Shown here: positions 55,941 through 64,000 of the stretch, piece by piece
Numbering within the stretch: the stretch's first letter is position 1
Layout: each line of letters starts with the position of its first letter
NCBI GenBank assembly: GCA_001971685.1
Contig: CP019326.1
Location: 3,162,001 to 3,226,000 of the forward strand
Origin: Halomonas sp. 1513
GTDB taxonomy: Bacteria; Pseudomonadota; Gammaproteobacteria; Pseudomonadales; Halomonadaceae
Reading direction: 5' to 3'
DNA length: 64,000 nt
Translations under genes and position numbers: made by a program
Notes under the pieces: model-generated
Database searches by the model: none
The model's input: only the letters and a program-made list of their open reading frames with translations
What the model was told of the DNA's origin: nothing

Positions 55941-56585
55941 ATGTACCGGCTGCTGATCGCCGATGACCACCCCCTGTTTCGCGAAGCGATGGTCGCGGTG
56001 ATCGCCCGCGGACTCAGCGGCAGCGAGACCCTCGAAGCGCCCAGCCTGGGCGCCACGCTGGAGGTCATCGCCCAGCATGATGACCTCGACCTGGCGCTGC
56101 TCGACCTCGGGCTGCCCGATGCCGAGGGCCTGAACGGACTGGCTCGGCTACGCCAGGCCGCGCCCTGGCTGCCGGTGGTGATCGTCTCCGCCGAGCAGCA
56201 CAAGCAGACCATCCTCGAGGCACTGAGCCTCGGGGCGGTGGGCTATATCCCCAAATCGACGCCACGCGATGCGCTGCTTGCCGCGCTCAGGCAGATCCTC
56301 GCCGGCCAGGTCTACCTGCCGCCCGATATCATGCGCGCTGGCGGCCACCCGGCCGGCGCCACGCCGGCCGCCGAGCCCAGCTCACTGGCCACGCTTACCG
56401 ACAAGCAGCGCGAGGTGCTGGCGCACATGGTCAAGGGCGAGTCCAACAAGATGATCGCCTACCGCCTCGACATCGCCGAAACCACCGTCAAGACACACGT
56501 CTCGGCGATCCTGCGCAAGCTCAGGGTCAGCAGCCGAGTCCAGGCGATCCTGCTCGCCAGCGAACGCGACGACGTCACACGCTAG
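55941..56585 (+). CDS. LuxR/NarL family response regulator (ErbR/AgmR-like)
   Basis: A 214-residue regulator with a receiver domain (Asp55 in LALLDLGLPDAEGL, Lys in GYIPKSTPRDAL) and a C-terminal LuxR helix-turn-helix (LTDKQREVLAHMVKGESNKM, AETTVKTHVSAILRKL). AAGGAG precedes the ATG. In Pseudomonas, ErbR-type regulators switch on alcohol oxidation genes including exaC; divergence from exaC supports a like role. The NahK-like kinase nearby is a possible partner. Confidence 0.87.
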   Translation: MYRLLIADDHPLFREAMVAVIARGLSGSETLEAPSLGATLEVIAQHDDLDLALLDLGLPDAEGLNGLARLRQAAPWLPVVIVSAEQHKQTILEALSLGAVGYIPKSTPRDALLAALRQILAGQVYLPPDIMRAGGHPAGATPAAEPSSLATLTDKQREVLAHMVKGESNKMIAYRLDIAETTVKTHVSAILRKLRVSSRVQAILLASERDDVTR

Positions 56586-56685
56586 GCGATGCTGCCTTGC
56601 GACATGAGGGAGGCTTTTCTAGGCTGAGGGACGGGCACGGATGGCCCGCGCCCCTCTGTTCATCGCCTGCAAGGAGCACTGCGAG

Positions 56686-57981
56686 ATGCCATTACATCCC
56701 CCCGCTGCCACGCGCACCCCGATTGCCGCGCGACTCACCCTGTCGCGACTCGCCCTGGCCGTGATGCTGGCCTCGGCCTACGGCGTAGCCAATGCCGACG
56801 ACAGCGAGACCAATGACAGCGGCGACGGACGCGCCAACGTCAGCGTGACCGACGACGAAGTGATCAGCGACCATGACAGCGAAGAAACCACACTCGGCGT
56901 TACGCAGGTGGTCAGCGGTCTAGAGCACCCCTGGTCACTGGCCTGGCTGCCCGACGGCCGCATGCTGGTCACCGAACGCCCCGGCAGCCTCTATCTGATC
57001 GACGCCGACGAGGCCATCTCGCTTGGCAACCTGCCGGAGATCGACACCGACGAGGATCAGCTCACCGCCCCCGAAGGCGGCAACCAGGGCGGCCTGCTCG
57101 ATGTCGCCGTGCACCCCGATTACGACGACAACGGCTGGATCTACTTCACCTACTCGAGCCCGGGCGACGATGACGGCGTTGCCAGCGACGACTATGGCAC
57201 CGCCACGGCCCTGGCGCGCGCACGCCTCGACGAAGACAACCGCGAACTGACCGACGTCGAGACGTTCTACGCCCAATCGCCGCGCACCGAGCCCGGCCGT
57301 CACTACGGCTCGCGGATCCTGCTCCCCGGCGACGGCAGCGTGCTGTTCTCGATCGGTGACCGCGGCCTGCGCTACCCCTCCCAGGACCTTACCGACCCGG
57401 CAGGCTCGCTGATCCGGCTCCTCGAGGACGGCGGTGCGCACCCCGACAACCCCTTCATCGAGATGGCACCGGGCAACCTGCGCCCCGAGATCTACTCCTT
57501 CGGCCACCGCAACAAGCAGGGGCTGGCCATTCACCCCGACAACGGTGAGCTGTGGGCGGTCGACCACGGTCCCTCCGGCGGCGACCTGCTCTACCGGCTC
57601 GAGGTCGGTGCCAACTACGGCTGGCCCCAGGTCGCCTTCGGCAGCGACTACAGCACCGGCGAGTTCATCGGCATCGGCCAGGAAGCACCGGGGGTGACCG
57701 AGCCGGCGCACTGGTGGGAGGAGTCCATGGCCCCCTCCGGCATGGCCTTCTACAGCGGCGACGATGTCGCCGAGTGGCAGGGCAACCTGTTCGTCGGCTC
57801 GCTATACCGCGAGCAGCTGCACCGGCTGGTGCTCGACGGCAATAGCGTCGCCCACGAGGAGGTGCTGCTCGACGAGGAGCTGGGCCGCATTCGTGACGTG
57901 CGCCAGGGGCCGGACGGCATGCTCTATGTGCTCACCGACGAGTCCGACGGCGGCCTGTATCGACTGACGCCAGCCGATTGA
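56686..57981 (+). CDS. PQQ-dependent soluble aldose sugar dehydrogenase-like protein
   Basis: A 431-residue exported protein with a signal peptide (to about Ala35), an acidic linker, and a six-bladed beta-propeller of the GdhB/YliI family. It begins GLEHPWSLAWLPDGRMLVTE and has FGHRNKQGLAIHPDNGELW and VDHGPSGGDLLYRLEVGANY. It probably oxidises sugars in the periplasm with PQQ. AAGGAG lies 9 bases before the ATG. PQQ use fits the neighbouring ExaC-type context, although no PQQ synthesis genes are present. Confidence 0.88.
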   Translation: MPLHPPAATRTPIAARLTLSRLALAVMLASAYGVANADDSETNDSGDGRANVSVTDDEVISDHDSEETTLGVTQVVSGLEHPWSLAWLPDGRMLVTERPGSLYLIDADEAISLGNLPEIDTDEDQLTAPEGGNQGGLLDVAVHPDYDDNGWIYFTYSSPGDDDGVASDDYGTATALARARLDEDNRELTDVETFYAQSPRTEPGRHYGSRILLPGDGSVLFSIGDRGLRYPSQDLTDPAGSLIRLLEDGGAHPDNPFIEMAPGNLRPEIYSFGHRNKQGLAIHPDNGELWAVDHGPSGGDLLYRLEVGANYGWPQVAFGSDYSTGEFIGIGQEAPGVTEPAHWWEESMAPSGMAFYSGDDVAEWQGNLFVGSLYREQLHRLVLDGNSVAHEEVLLDEELGRIRDVRQGPDGMLYVLTDESDGGLYRLTPAD

Positions 57982-57989
57982 GGCCACCC

Positions 57990-58016
57990 GGCCGGCCAGC
58001 GTGGCAGTGGCCGGCC
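57990..58016. terminator. Bidirectional hairpin between the sugar dehydrogenase and nahK-like genes
   Basis: GGCCGGCCA and TGGCCGGCC form a perfect 9-bp stem with a 9-base loop in the 35-bp convergent gap. The T-run is lacking. Confidence 0.6.
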
Positions 58017-59525
58017 TTAACCCGACGCGCCGCTGGGCGCCGCCGCCACGCACTGCAGCAGCGCCATCTTCAGGCGCAAGGGCTTGAGCGGCTTTAGCAG
58101 GCAGCGGTAGCCCCGCTCGCGGGCCCGCGCCTTGAGCGAGGCATCGTGATTGGCGGTGATCATGATCACCGGCAGCCGCGGAAAACGCCGCTGCAGCATC
58201 GCCGCGACATCGAATCCGTCGGGCTGATGCTCGTCGAGGTGATAGTCGATGATCAGGGCATCAGCGCCTCGTGACAGCCCTGCGTAACGGTTCAAGCCTG
58301 CCAGCGACTCGCCGCTGACCACCTCGCAGCCCCAGCCCTCCAGCAGGGCCTGCATGCCCTCGCAGATCGCCGGATCGTTGTCGATCACCCAGACCCGCGA
58401 GCCGGCCAACGGTGCCACTCCCGGTAGTGGCGGCGCCCTGTGCTGGACTGACGTTGTCGGTGGTTGGCCATAGGGCACCAGAATCGCGAAGCGCGAGCCG
58501 CGCCCGGGGATAGAGGCCAGCGACAGGCGGTGGCCGAGCATGCCGCTGATGCGGTCGACGATGGCGAGCCCCAGCCCCAGGCCGCGGTCGCTCTGCTGGC
58601 AGCCCGCATCCCCGCGGCGAAATTCGAGGAAGATCTCCTCGCGCTGGGCCTCCTCGATCCCCCTGCCGGTATCGGCAACGCTGATCTCGAGCCCCGCGGC
58701 ACGGCGTCGACAGCCCAGCAGGATATGGCCGGTCGGCGTGTAGCGAATGGCGTTGCTCAACAGATTGCGCACCACCCGCGCGAGCAGGGCCATATCGGAA
58801 TCGATCACCGCCGAGGACGCAACGTAGCGTAGCGTGAGGCCGCGGGTAGCGGCCATCTGGCGGTACTCCTCGGCCAGCGCATCGAGCAGCTCGGCGGCCG
58901 CGAACGGTGCCACATCCGGCGTCAGCACGCCGGCATCGAGGCGCGAGATATCCACCAGCGTACCGAGCAGCGTCTCGACGTCCTTGAGCGAGCGGCCGAT
59001 ATGCCCCACCAGGCGGCGCGACTCCGCCGGCATGGCCGGATCCTCGAGCTGATCGCCCAGCGCGGTGGTGAACAGGCGCGCCGCGTTGAGCGGCTGCAGC
59101 AGGTCGTGGCTGACCGCGGCCAGGAATTTGCTCTTCGACAGGTTGGCCGCCTCGGCCTCGGCCTTGGCCTCGCGCAGCCGCCGCTCGGTCTCGCCGCGCA
59201 CGGCGATCTCCTCGCGCAGCTTGGTGTTCACCGAGCCCAGCTCGGCGTTGACCTGGCTCAGCTCATCGAGGGTACGATGCAGGGTCTCGGTGCGCTCGCG
59301 GACCTGCTCGGCCAGCAGCACGGCGTGCTCGAAGGCCGCATAGGGCGCACCGCCGGCGACACCGCTGGACTCGACGCGCTCGATCAGCGCCGCACACACC
59401 TTGTGCAGCCGCGCATTCTCCTCGACCAGGGCCTGCTCGCGGGGCGTCAGCGCGGCATCGCTGTCAGCCGCTACCGGGGCGCCCAAGCACAACCCCGGTG
59501 AAGGTCTGGTTGATGTGCATGCCAT
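58017..59525 (-). CDS. nahK: Hybrid sensor histidine kinase, NahK/ErcS'-like, short form
   Basis: A 502-residue cytosolic hybrid kinase. It has an N-terminal coiled coil (about 65-130), a HisKA domain with His140 in KFLAAVSHDLLQPLNAARLF, a HATPase domain (SVADTGRGIEE, GLGLGLAIVDRISGML) and a C-terminal receiver with Asp427 in ADALIIDYHLDEHQPDG. Pseudomonas NahK is longer, with PAS sensing, which is not seen here. It overlaps the upstream FIST-domain gene by up to 62 bp; a TTG start nearer the end of that gene is possible. This matches the NosP-NahK gene pair. Confidence 0.85.
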   Translation of the reverse strand: MACTSTRPSPGLCLGAPVAADSDAALTPREQALVEENARLHKVCAALIERVESSGVAGGAPYAAFEHAVLLAEQVRERTETLHRTLDELSQVNAELGSVNTKLREEIAVRGETERRLREAKAEAEAANLSKSKFLAAVSHDLLQPLNAARLFTTALGDQLEDPAMPAESRRLVGHIGRSLKDVETLLGTLVDISRLDAGVLTPDVAPFAAAELLDALAEEYRQMAATRGLTLRYVASSAVIDSDMALLARVVRNLLSNAIRYTPTGHILLGCRRRAAGLEISVADTGRGIEEAQREEIFLEFRRGDAGCQQSDRGLGLGLAIVDRISGMLGHRLSLASIPGRGSRFAILVPYGQPPTTSVQHRAPPLPGVAPLAGSRVWVIDNDPAICEGMQALLEGWGCEVVSGESLAGLNRYAGLSRGADALIIDYHLDEHQPDGFDVAAMLQRRFPRLPVIMITANHDASLKARARERGYRCLLKPLKPLRLKMALLQCVAAAPSGASG

Positions 59526-60639
59526 GGTGCTGCTCCCCGTAGGTGTTGAAACCGATCACCCGCTGGCGGCGCAGCAGGTCCGAGGCCGCCTCGAGGCTGC
59601 CCAGCGCCTCGATCTCCAGGCGCCGCAGGAAACAGTCGAGGCCGATGATCAGTTCGGGTGCCCCGAGCCGGGCGCTCAGGTCGTCGAATACCGCCTCGAG
59701 GTCGGGCAGGATCGGCGCCGGCGTCATGGCGGTCAGCACGATGCCGTTCTCCACCGCACAGTAGAAGCTCAGGCTGCCGTCATCGTTGACGCGCTGAATC
59801 GAGCGCACGAAGTAGCTCTCGCCGATCCGCACCGCCAGCGGATAGCGGGCGAAGACCGCATCATCCAGGGCCTCACGGGGGCAGCCAACCAGTCGCGCGT
59901 ACTCGTCGGCGGCGGGCGCGGCGTTGAGCTCGATCACCCGGCGCCGCTCGCGATCGGCCCGGGTCACCACCAGCTTCTCGCTACGCGGCCGCAGATGATG
60001 GGTGGTGAAGACCTCGAACGGCAGGCGCGTGGTGAACATCACCACCACCGCGGCCTGGTCATGGAAGCAACCGTCGCTGTAGACGTGGGTGTGCGCTAGG
60101 CGATTATCGTCACCGGCCGACCCGCCGAAGCTGGGAATGCTGCCCAGGGCCGCATCGAGGGTCGCCAGCACCTGCTCCTCGCAGCTGGAGAGGCCGTCGA
60201 GCAGGGTCAGGGCGAAGTGGTCGCCGCCCGGGGCCGCCTGGCGTCGGGACGTCGCCAGCAGGCCGTCGGTGACGCGCTGGGCGCGCACCAGGTCGAAGCC
60301 GTCGAGCTCGTCGATCAGCGCCACTCCGACGCCGAAATGCCGCGCATCGAACCCCACCGCCACGATGCAGCCGCGGTCGTAGCCCTCGGCGGTGATCTCG
60401 CCAGCGGTGGTGCAGCCGCTGATCGGCACGCCGGCAAAGGCCGCGTCGAGCGCCTCGCCGAGTGGCCTCAGGGCATACTCGGCGCTAACGAAGAACAGCA
60501 CGAATCCCAGCTGCGGGTGACGCAGCGCCGCGGCCAGTTCCGACGCAGCGCACTGGGGGTCGCGCGCGTGGCTGACCGCGGTACGCACCGCCTGGCTGTC
60601 GCTGGCGACGCTGGGATCAAGAAGTGGTGCATCGAGCAT
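59464..60639 (-). CDS. nosP: FIST domain sensor protein, NosP-like
   Basis: A 391-residue protein with FIST N (about 35-225) and FIST C (about 235-375) domains. The N-half contains FVLFFVSAEYALRPLGEALD and GCTTAGEITAEGYDRG, and the C-half GFNTYGEQHHGMHINQTFTG. FIST proteins sense small ligands; NosP of Pseudomonas aeruginosa binds heme and nitric oxide and controls NahK, encoded next to it. The same arrangement is seen here. The ATG at 60639 has CAGGA upstream. NO binding is an inference from synteny. Confidence 0.83.
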   Translation of the reverse strand: MLDAPLLDPSVASDSQAVRTAVSHARDPQCAASELAAALRHPQLGFVLFFVSAEYALRPLGEALDAAFAGVPISGCTTAGEITAEGYDRGCIVAVGFDARHFGVGVALIDELDGFDLVRAQRVTDGLLATSRRQAAPGGDHFALTLLDGLSSCEEQVLATLDAALGSIPSFGGSAGDDNRLAHTHVYSDGCFHDQAAVVVMFTTRLPFEVFTTHHLRPRSEKLVVTRADRERRRVIELNAAPAADEYARLVGCPREALDDAVFARYPLAVRIGESYFVRSIQRVNDDGSLSFYCAVENGIVLTAMTPAPILPDLEAVFDDLSARLGAPELIIGLDCFLRRLEIEALGSLEAASDLLRRQRVIGFNTYGEQHHGMHINQTFTGVVLGRPGSG

Positions 60640-60704
60640 GGCAGCGATCCTGCGCGGGTTTCCTGCAGTGTAGGCCGCCGCCATCTTGCTTCACAATGGC
60701 GCCG

Positions 60705-62333
60705 CTAGCGGCGCGAGGCAAACAGTGCCGCGAGGCGCTCCACCTCGTCCGCCGACCACCCCTCGGGCTCGATCAGCGCCATCCAGGCCTCGATGTAGTG
60801 CTCGGCGGCGATCTCGTGGCCGTAGCCGGGCGGCGCGGTACCGGCGGCAAGGTCGGCCAGCAGCTGCAGGCCGGTGACCACCGGGTACCAGGTCAGGTCC
60901 TGGGAGACATCCGGCCCGCGCGGGGCCTGCAACCACTCCGGTTCACGGTAGAGCGCCTCGGGCTCGAAGAAGGTCACCGGATCGCTGGCATACTGCAGGT
61001 AGGCAATGCGGAAGTCGCCCCAGTCGGCCGCGCCGTCGTCGAGGCCGCCGTGCTGATTCATGAAACGCACCACCGCACCGTCGCGGAAACGCGGCCGCCA
61101 GGCCGGCGAGCCGGCATCGCGATCGCGCGTCATGGCCCGCCAGGTAGGGCTGCGAAACGGCGGCCCGCTCCACAGCGCGCCGTCGAAGGGGTCATCGATG
61201 ATGTCGTAGATATCGAAGGAGCGGTCGGAGTTGAGCGCGCCGAGACTCAGCCCGTGCAGATACAGCGCCGGGCGCTGGTCGTCGGGCAGTGACGTCCAGT
61301 GGCGATAGACCGCCTCGAACAGCGCCCGCGCCATTTCGGCACCGTAGTCGCCCTCCACGATCAGCGCCAATGGGCTCGGCAGGTAGGAGTACTGGGCGGT
61401 GACCGTGGCGATATCGCCGCGCTGCAGATACTCCAGGGTGTTCTGCGCCGCCGGGTCCAGCCAACCACGGCCGGTGGGCGTGGCCAGCAGCAGCAGCGAG
61501 CGCTCGAAAGCCCCCGCCCGCTTGAGCTCCTCGAGCGCCAGTTCGGCGCGCGCCTTGGGCGTGTCGGCGGCGTTCAGCCCGACATAGACCCGCAGCGGCT
61601 GCTCGGCGGGTTCGCCGAGAAACGCCTCGATGTCGCTCGCCGAGGGGCCCCGGGTCACGAAGCGCCGACCGCGCAGGCCCAGGGCTTCCCAACTGATCAG
61701 CGACGCCTCGCTGCCAGCTACCTGAGGGTCGCTGGGCGGCGCCAGGTCATCCGGCATCAGCACGTCGACCTGCTGGTAGGAGCGATCCAGGGCGCGCAGG
61801 GTAAGGGTGAAGATGACCCCGTCGATCACCGACCAGAACAGCGCCGCGGCCGCCACCACGCCGATGACATTCGAGACGCGACGCGGTACCACGCGCTGTA
61901 GCCGGCGTGAGAGGAAACGAAAGGTGCGCCGGAACAGCCTGGCCAACAGCAGCAGCAGCGCAAATATCGCCAGCGCAATCAGGGCGACACTCAACGGCCG
62001 CGTGCCGCTGGTGGGCTCCATCTCCATCAGTAACCGCACAGAGTCCTGCCAGTCCGAGGCGCGCCACAGGAACGCAGCGGCAATCACCGCACAGACGCCA
62101 GCGGCGATACGCTTGATGCTCAGCGCGCCGCGAGGCCCGGGTATCGGTAGCTCGAGATAGGCCCACAGCCAGCGCGCCAGGACACCCAGCGCATAGCCCG
62201 CCGAGAACGACAGCCCCGAAATCACGCCTTGGACGACGAAGGTGCGTGGCAGCAGACTCGGCGTCAGTGAGATGGCAAACAGCAGCGTCCCTACCAGCAG
62301 CCCGAGTGCCGAAAACTGACGTAGCACCTGCAT
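60705..62333 (-). CDS. Membrane-anchored alpha/beta hydrolase family protein
   Basis: A 542-residue protein with four to five N-terminal helices (about 1-185) and a C-terminal alpha/beta hydrolase-like domain. The nucleophile elbow is probably LYLHGLSLGALNSD, with GLSLG in place of GxSxG, and acid and base residues lie downstream. It belongs to the uncharacterised membrane alpha/beta hydrolase families found in many actinobacteria and proteobacteria. AAGGAG lies 6 bases before the ATG at 62333. The reaction is unknown; a lipid-linked substrate is only a guess. Confidence 0.78.
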   Translation of the reverse strand: MQVLRQFSALGLLVGTLLFAISLTPSLLPRTFVVQGVISGLSFSAGYALGVLARWLWAYLELPIPGPRGALSIKRIAAGVCAVIAAAFLWRASDWQDSVRLLMEMEPTSGTRPLSVALIALAIFALLLLLARLFRRTFRFLSRRLQRVVPRRVSNVIGVVAAAALFWSVIDGVIFTLTLRALDRSYQQVDVLMPDDLAPPSDPQVAGSEASLISWEALGLRGRRFVTRGPSASDIEAFLGEPAEQPLRVYVGLNAADTPKARAELALEELKRAGAFERSLLLLATPTGRGWLDPAAQNTLEYLQRGDIATVTAQYSYLPSPLALIVEGDYGAEMARALFEAVYRHWTSLPDDQRPALYLHGLSLGALNSDRSFDIYDIIDDPFDGALWSGPPFRSPTWRAMTRDRDAGSPAWRPRFRDGAVVRFMNQHGGLDDGAADWGDFRIAYLQYASDPVTFFEPEALYREPEWLQAPRGPDVSQDLTWYPVVTGLQLLADLAAGTAPPGYGHEIAAEHYIEAWMALIEPEGWSADEVERLAALFASRR

Positions 62334-62411
62334 GCCTCTCTCCTTTGCCTGTTGGACCCGCCCCACCCTGCGAGCCTAACCAAGCGGCAGCCTGGCCGTC
62401 CAATCGTCTCG

Positions 62412-62990
62412 CTATGCCCTACGCTGGTGCCACCAGCGCTCCAGCCGCCCCACCAGGGTGCAATCGCCGCGCAGCCAGGGCCCCAGCAGGCGGGTCGAGA
62501 GCGGAATGAACAGGAACACCATCAGCGGCGTGAGTGCCAGGGTGCTGACCAACACCTTGGCGAGCAGCGGCAGCGTGGCAAGCGCACCACCGGCCAGCAG
62601 TTGAAACGCCAGCGATACCGGGAAGAACGCCAACCAGATCGCCACCGCCTGCTTCCAGCGCGGCGGCGCCTGGCCGTTGGCGTCGGCAAACCAGCGATCC
62701 AGCCCGGTGGCACGATGCTCGTGGGGCGCCTCGAACAGGCCAGACCCGCGCGCCAGCCAGGCACGCCGCGAGGCGGAGTGCTCCCAGGCGGCCAGGGTCT
62801 GGGCATCGCGGAAGCGAAAGATGATCTGGTACTCGTCGTCGCCGGGCGGCGGCGCCAGCACGCCGGAGCCGAGATAGCCGGCGAAGTCGGCGGCCAGGTC
62901 GCGGCCTTCATTGAGCCAGGCAATGAACGCGCGGTAGCGGCCGCGGGCCACGCGGCGTGCCACCATCAGCGTCACGGGGGCGGTAGACAT
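62412..62990 (-). CDS. ABM-domain protein with C-terminal membrane helices
   Basis: A 192-residue protein with an antibiotic biosynthesis monooxygenase-like domain (about 1-105: VTLMVARRVARGRYRAFIAW, then YQIIFRFRDAQTLAAWEHS) and two or three hydrophobic helices (about 112-175). Such ABM-membrane fusions are common but uncharacterised. A monooxygenase activity is not established. It lies 78 bp upstream of the alpha/beta hydrolase gene in the same direction and may share a transcript. Confidence 0.8.
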   Translation of the reverse strand: MSTAPVTLMVARRVARGRYRAFIAWLNEGRDLAADFAGYLGSGVLAPPPGDDEYQIIFRFRDAQTLAAWEHSASRRAWLARGSGLFEAPHEHRATGLDRWFADANGQAPPRWKQAVAIWLAFFPVSLAFQLLAGGALATLPLLAKVLVSTLALTPLMVFLFIPLSTRLLGPWLRGDCTLVGRLERWWHQRRA

Positions 62991-63234
62991 CGTGTATCTC
63001 CTGTTTCATCAGCGGCGCGGGTAGCACCGCCGAGCGAACGAACGGCCCGGGTAAGAGCCCTCCGTTTTCATCCGTTCAATTCAGTGCTGCAAAAACTACA
63101 CCAGCTTTACCGAGAATACTATCAAACCATCATTGAATGGCTATTCAGGATAAAATCCACGAATCCTTTGAAATGACAGGTCATACCTCTATCAACGGCA
63201 ATATTTTCCGGTCTCCCGATAGGCATCGGGTAAT
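62991..63234. other. Intergenic region between the ABM-protein gene and the fruA terminator
   Basis: About 240 bp with lower GC than its neighbours, around 63070-63180. No coding frame, RNA gene or clear operator was recognised. It should contain the promoter of the ABM-protein gene. Confidence 0.5.
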
Positions 63235-63261
63235 AAAAAGCCGGCGCCCGAAGGCACCGGC
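63235..63261 (-). terminator. Rho-independent terminator after fruA
   Basis: On the minus strand GCCGGTGCC-TTCG-GGCGCCGGC (one G-T pair) is followed by TTTTT. It begins about 28 bp beyond the PTS stop codon. Confidence 0.88.
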
Positions 63262-63289
63262 AAGCCATGCAAAGAACTGCCAGCAGCGA

Positions 63290-64000
63290 TCAGTTGGTCG
63301 CGGCCACCGCCACCGGTGCGGCACCGCGCTTGAGGGCGGCATAGCCCAGGCCAGTGACCAGCGAGCCAATCACGATGGCGGCCAGGTAGAACAGCACCGG
63401 GCTGATGGCGCCGGGGATCATCAGCACGAAGATGCCGCCGTGGGGGGCCATCAGTTGGGCGCCGACCAGCATCGATAGCGCCCCGGTCACCGCCCCGCCA
63501 ACGATGCAGACGGGAATCACCCGCAGCGGATCCTTGGCGGCGAAGGGGATCGCCCCTTCGCTGATAAAGCACAGCCCCAGCACGAAGGAGGCCTTGCCCG
63601 CCTCGCGCTCCGGCTGCGAGAACTTGTGACGCGCCACGAAACTGGCAACGCCCATGCCGATCGCCGGCACCATGCCGGCGGCCATGATCGCCGCCATCGG
63701 CGCATAGGTCTGGGAGGCCAGCAGGCCAACGCCGAAGGTATAGGCGGCCTTGTTGACCGGCCCGCCCAGGTCGACGCACATCATGGCGCCGAGCAGGATG
63801 CCCAGCAGTACCGCATTTGTGGCATCCATGCCGGCCAGGAAGCCGGTCAGACCCGTCATGATCGCCGCCACCGGCTCGCCGATCACGTAGATCATGGTCA
63901 GGCCGGTGACCAGGCTCGCCACCAGCGGGATGATCAGGATCGGCTTGAGCGACTCGACGCTGGACGGCAGCTTGACGTGGCGCGCCACCGCCAGCGCCAC
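63290..64000 (-). CDS. fruA: Fructose PTS transporter EIIBC component (partial, N-terminus outside window)
   Basis: The C-terminal 236 residues of an EIIC membrane domain. Landmarks are GAMMCVDLGGPVNKAAYTFG and FISEGAIPFAAKDPLRVIP, which are diagnostic of fructose/mannitol-type EIIC, and AAIVIGSLVTGLGYAALKRG in the last helix. It imports fructose as fructose 1-phosphate with HPr-derived phosphate. The rest of the gene, with the EIIB domain, and probably fruK and fruB, lie beyond the window. Confidence 0.93.
   Translation of the reverse strand: MALAVARHVKLPSSVESLKPILIIPLVASLVTGLTMIYVIGEPVAAIMTGLTGFLAGMDATNAVLLGILLGAMMCVDLGGPVNKAAYTFGVGLLASQTYAPMAAIMAAGMVPAIGMGVASFVARHKFSQPEREAGKASFVLGLCFISEGAIPFAAKDPLRVIPVCIVGGAVTGALSMLVGAQLMAPHGGIFVLMIPGAISPVLFYLAAIVIGSLVTGLGYAALKRGAAPVAVAATN

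Noticed and set aside
63290..64000. PTS gene as a truncated pseudogene
   Set aside because: The frame is open to the window edge with full EIIC motifs; it is cut by the window, not broken.

Overview
The window is a GC-rich chromosomal segment that looks like a halophilic gammaproteobacterium of the Halomonadaceae (Halomonas or a close relative). The evidence is the complete doe-type ectoine degradation set, a BetT-like choline transporter, acidic proteins and gene families typical of that group. No rRNA, tRNA, CRISPR array, integrase or transposase gene was seen. The first gene (oligopeptide/dipeptide ABC ATPase) and the last gene (fructose PTS EIIBC) run off the window edges.

Layout. 1-7.4 kb, minus strand: an ABC ATPase fragment, a zinc alcohol dehydrogenase behind a sigma-54-type promoter, a tandem-UspA protein, a possible small gene, a SulP anion transporter, and a slipin/NfeD pair. 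7.6-14.3 kb, plus strand: a seven-gene, mostly overlapping operon (DUF3047, a phosphotransferase, a YnjBCD-like ABC transporter, and two TIGR04283/TIGR04282-type glycosyltransferase-like proteins). 14.3-15.7 kb: a DUF302 protein and a haloacid dehalogenase separated by a 141-bp MITE-like palindrome.

15.8-28.6 kb, minus strand: a 13-kb block of genes in one direction, ordered doeA, doeB, doeX, four extra genes, doeC, doeD. DoeA, DoeB, DoeD and DoeC are expected to convert ectoine through N-acetyl-diaminobutyrate, diaminobutyrate and aspartate semialdehyde to aspartate. The four extra genes encode a nitrilase-fold amidase, an ATP-grasp ligase, a C45-type Ntn hydrolase/acyltransferase and a long PLP amino acid decarboxylase. 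They look like an amine or amide pathway tied to ectoine nitrogen metabolism, and they are the best candidate for an undescribed system here.

28.9-33.7 kb, plus strand: a GhrA-like reductase, pncA-pncB (NAD salvage), a DUF3108 protein and a LysO lysine exporter. 33.8-43.1 kb: a trehalose/alpha-glucoside utilisation locus (divergent LamB/ScrY-type porin, binding protein, two permeases, GH13 alpha-glucosidase, ATPase, LacI regulator) with repeated LacI-type operators. 43.2-50.4 kb: an RND efflux pair, BaeSR and a duplicated Spy-like chaperone, forming an envelope-stress module. 50.9-54.2 kb: betT behind BetI-like palindromes, and an L,D-transpeptidase. 54.3-60.6 kb: ExaC-type aldehyde dehydrogenase divergent from a LuxR-type response regulator, a PQQ-type sugar dehydrogenase, and a NahK/NosP-like pair. 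60.7-64 kb: a membrane alpha/beta hydrolase, an ABM-domain protein and the fruA fragment.

Osmolyte handling is a common thread: ectoine breakdown, choline uptake and trehalose-type sugar uptake. A 92-bp hairpin-bearing repeat occurs in two operons, in the same orientation relative to transcription, with compensatory stem changes.
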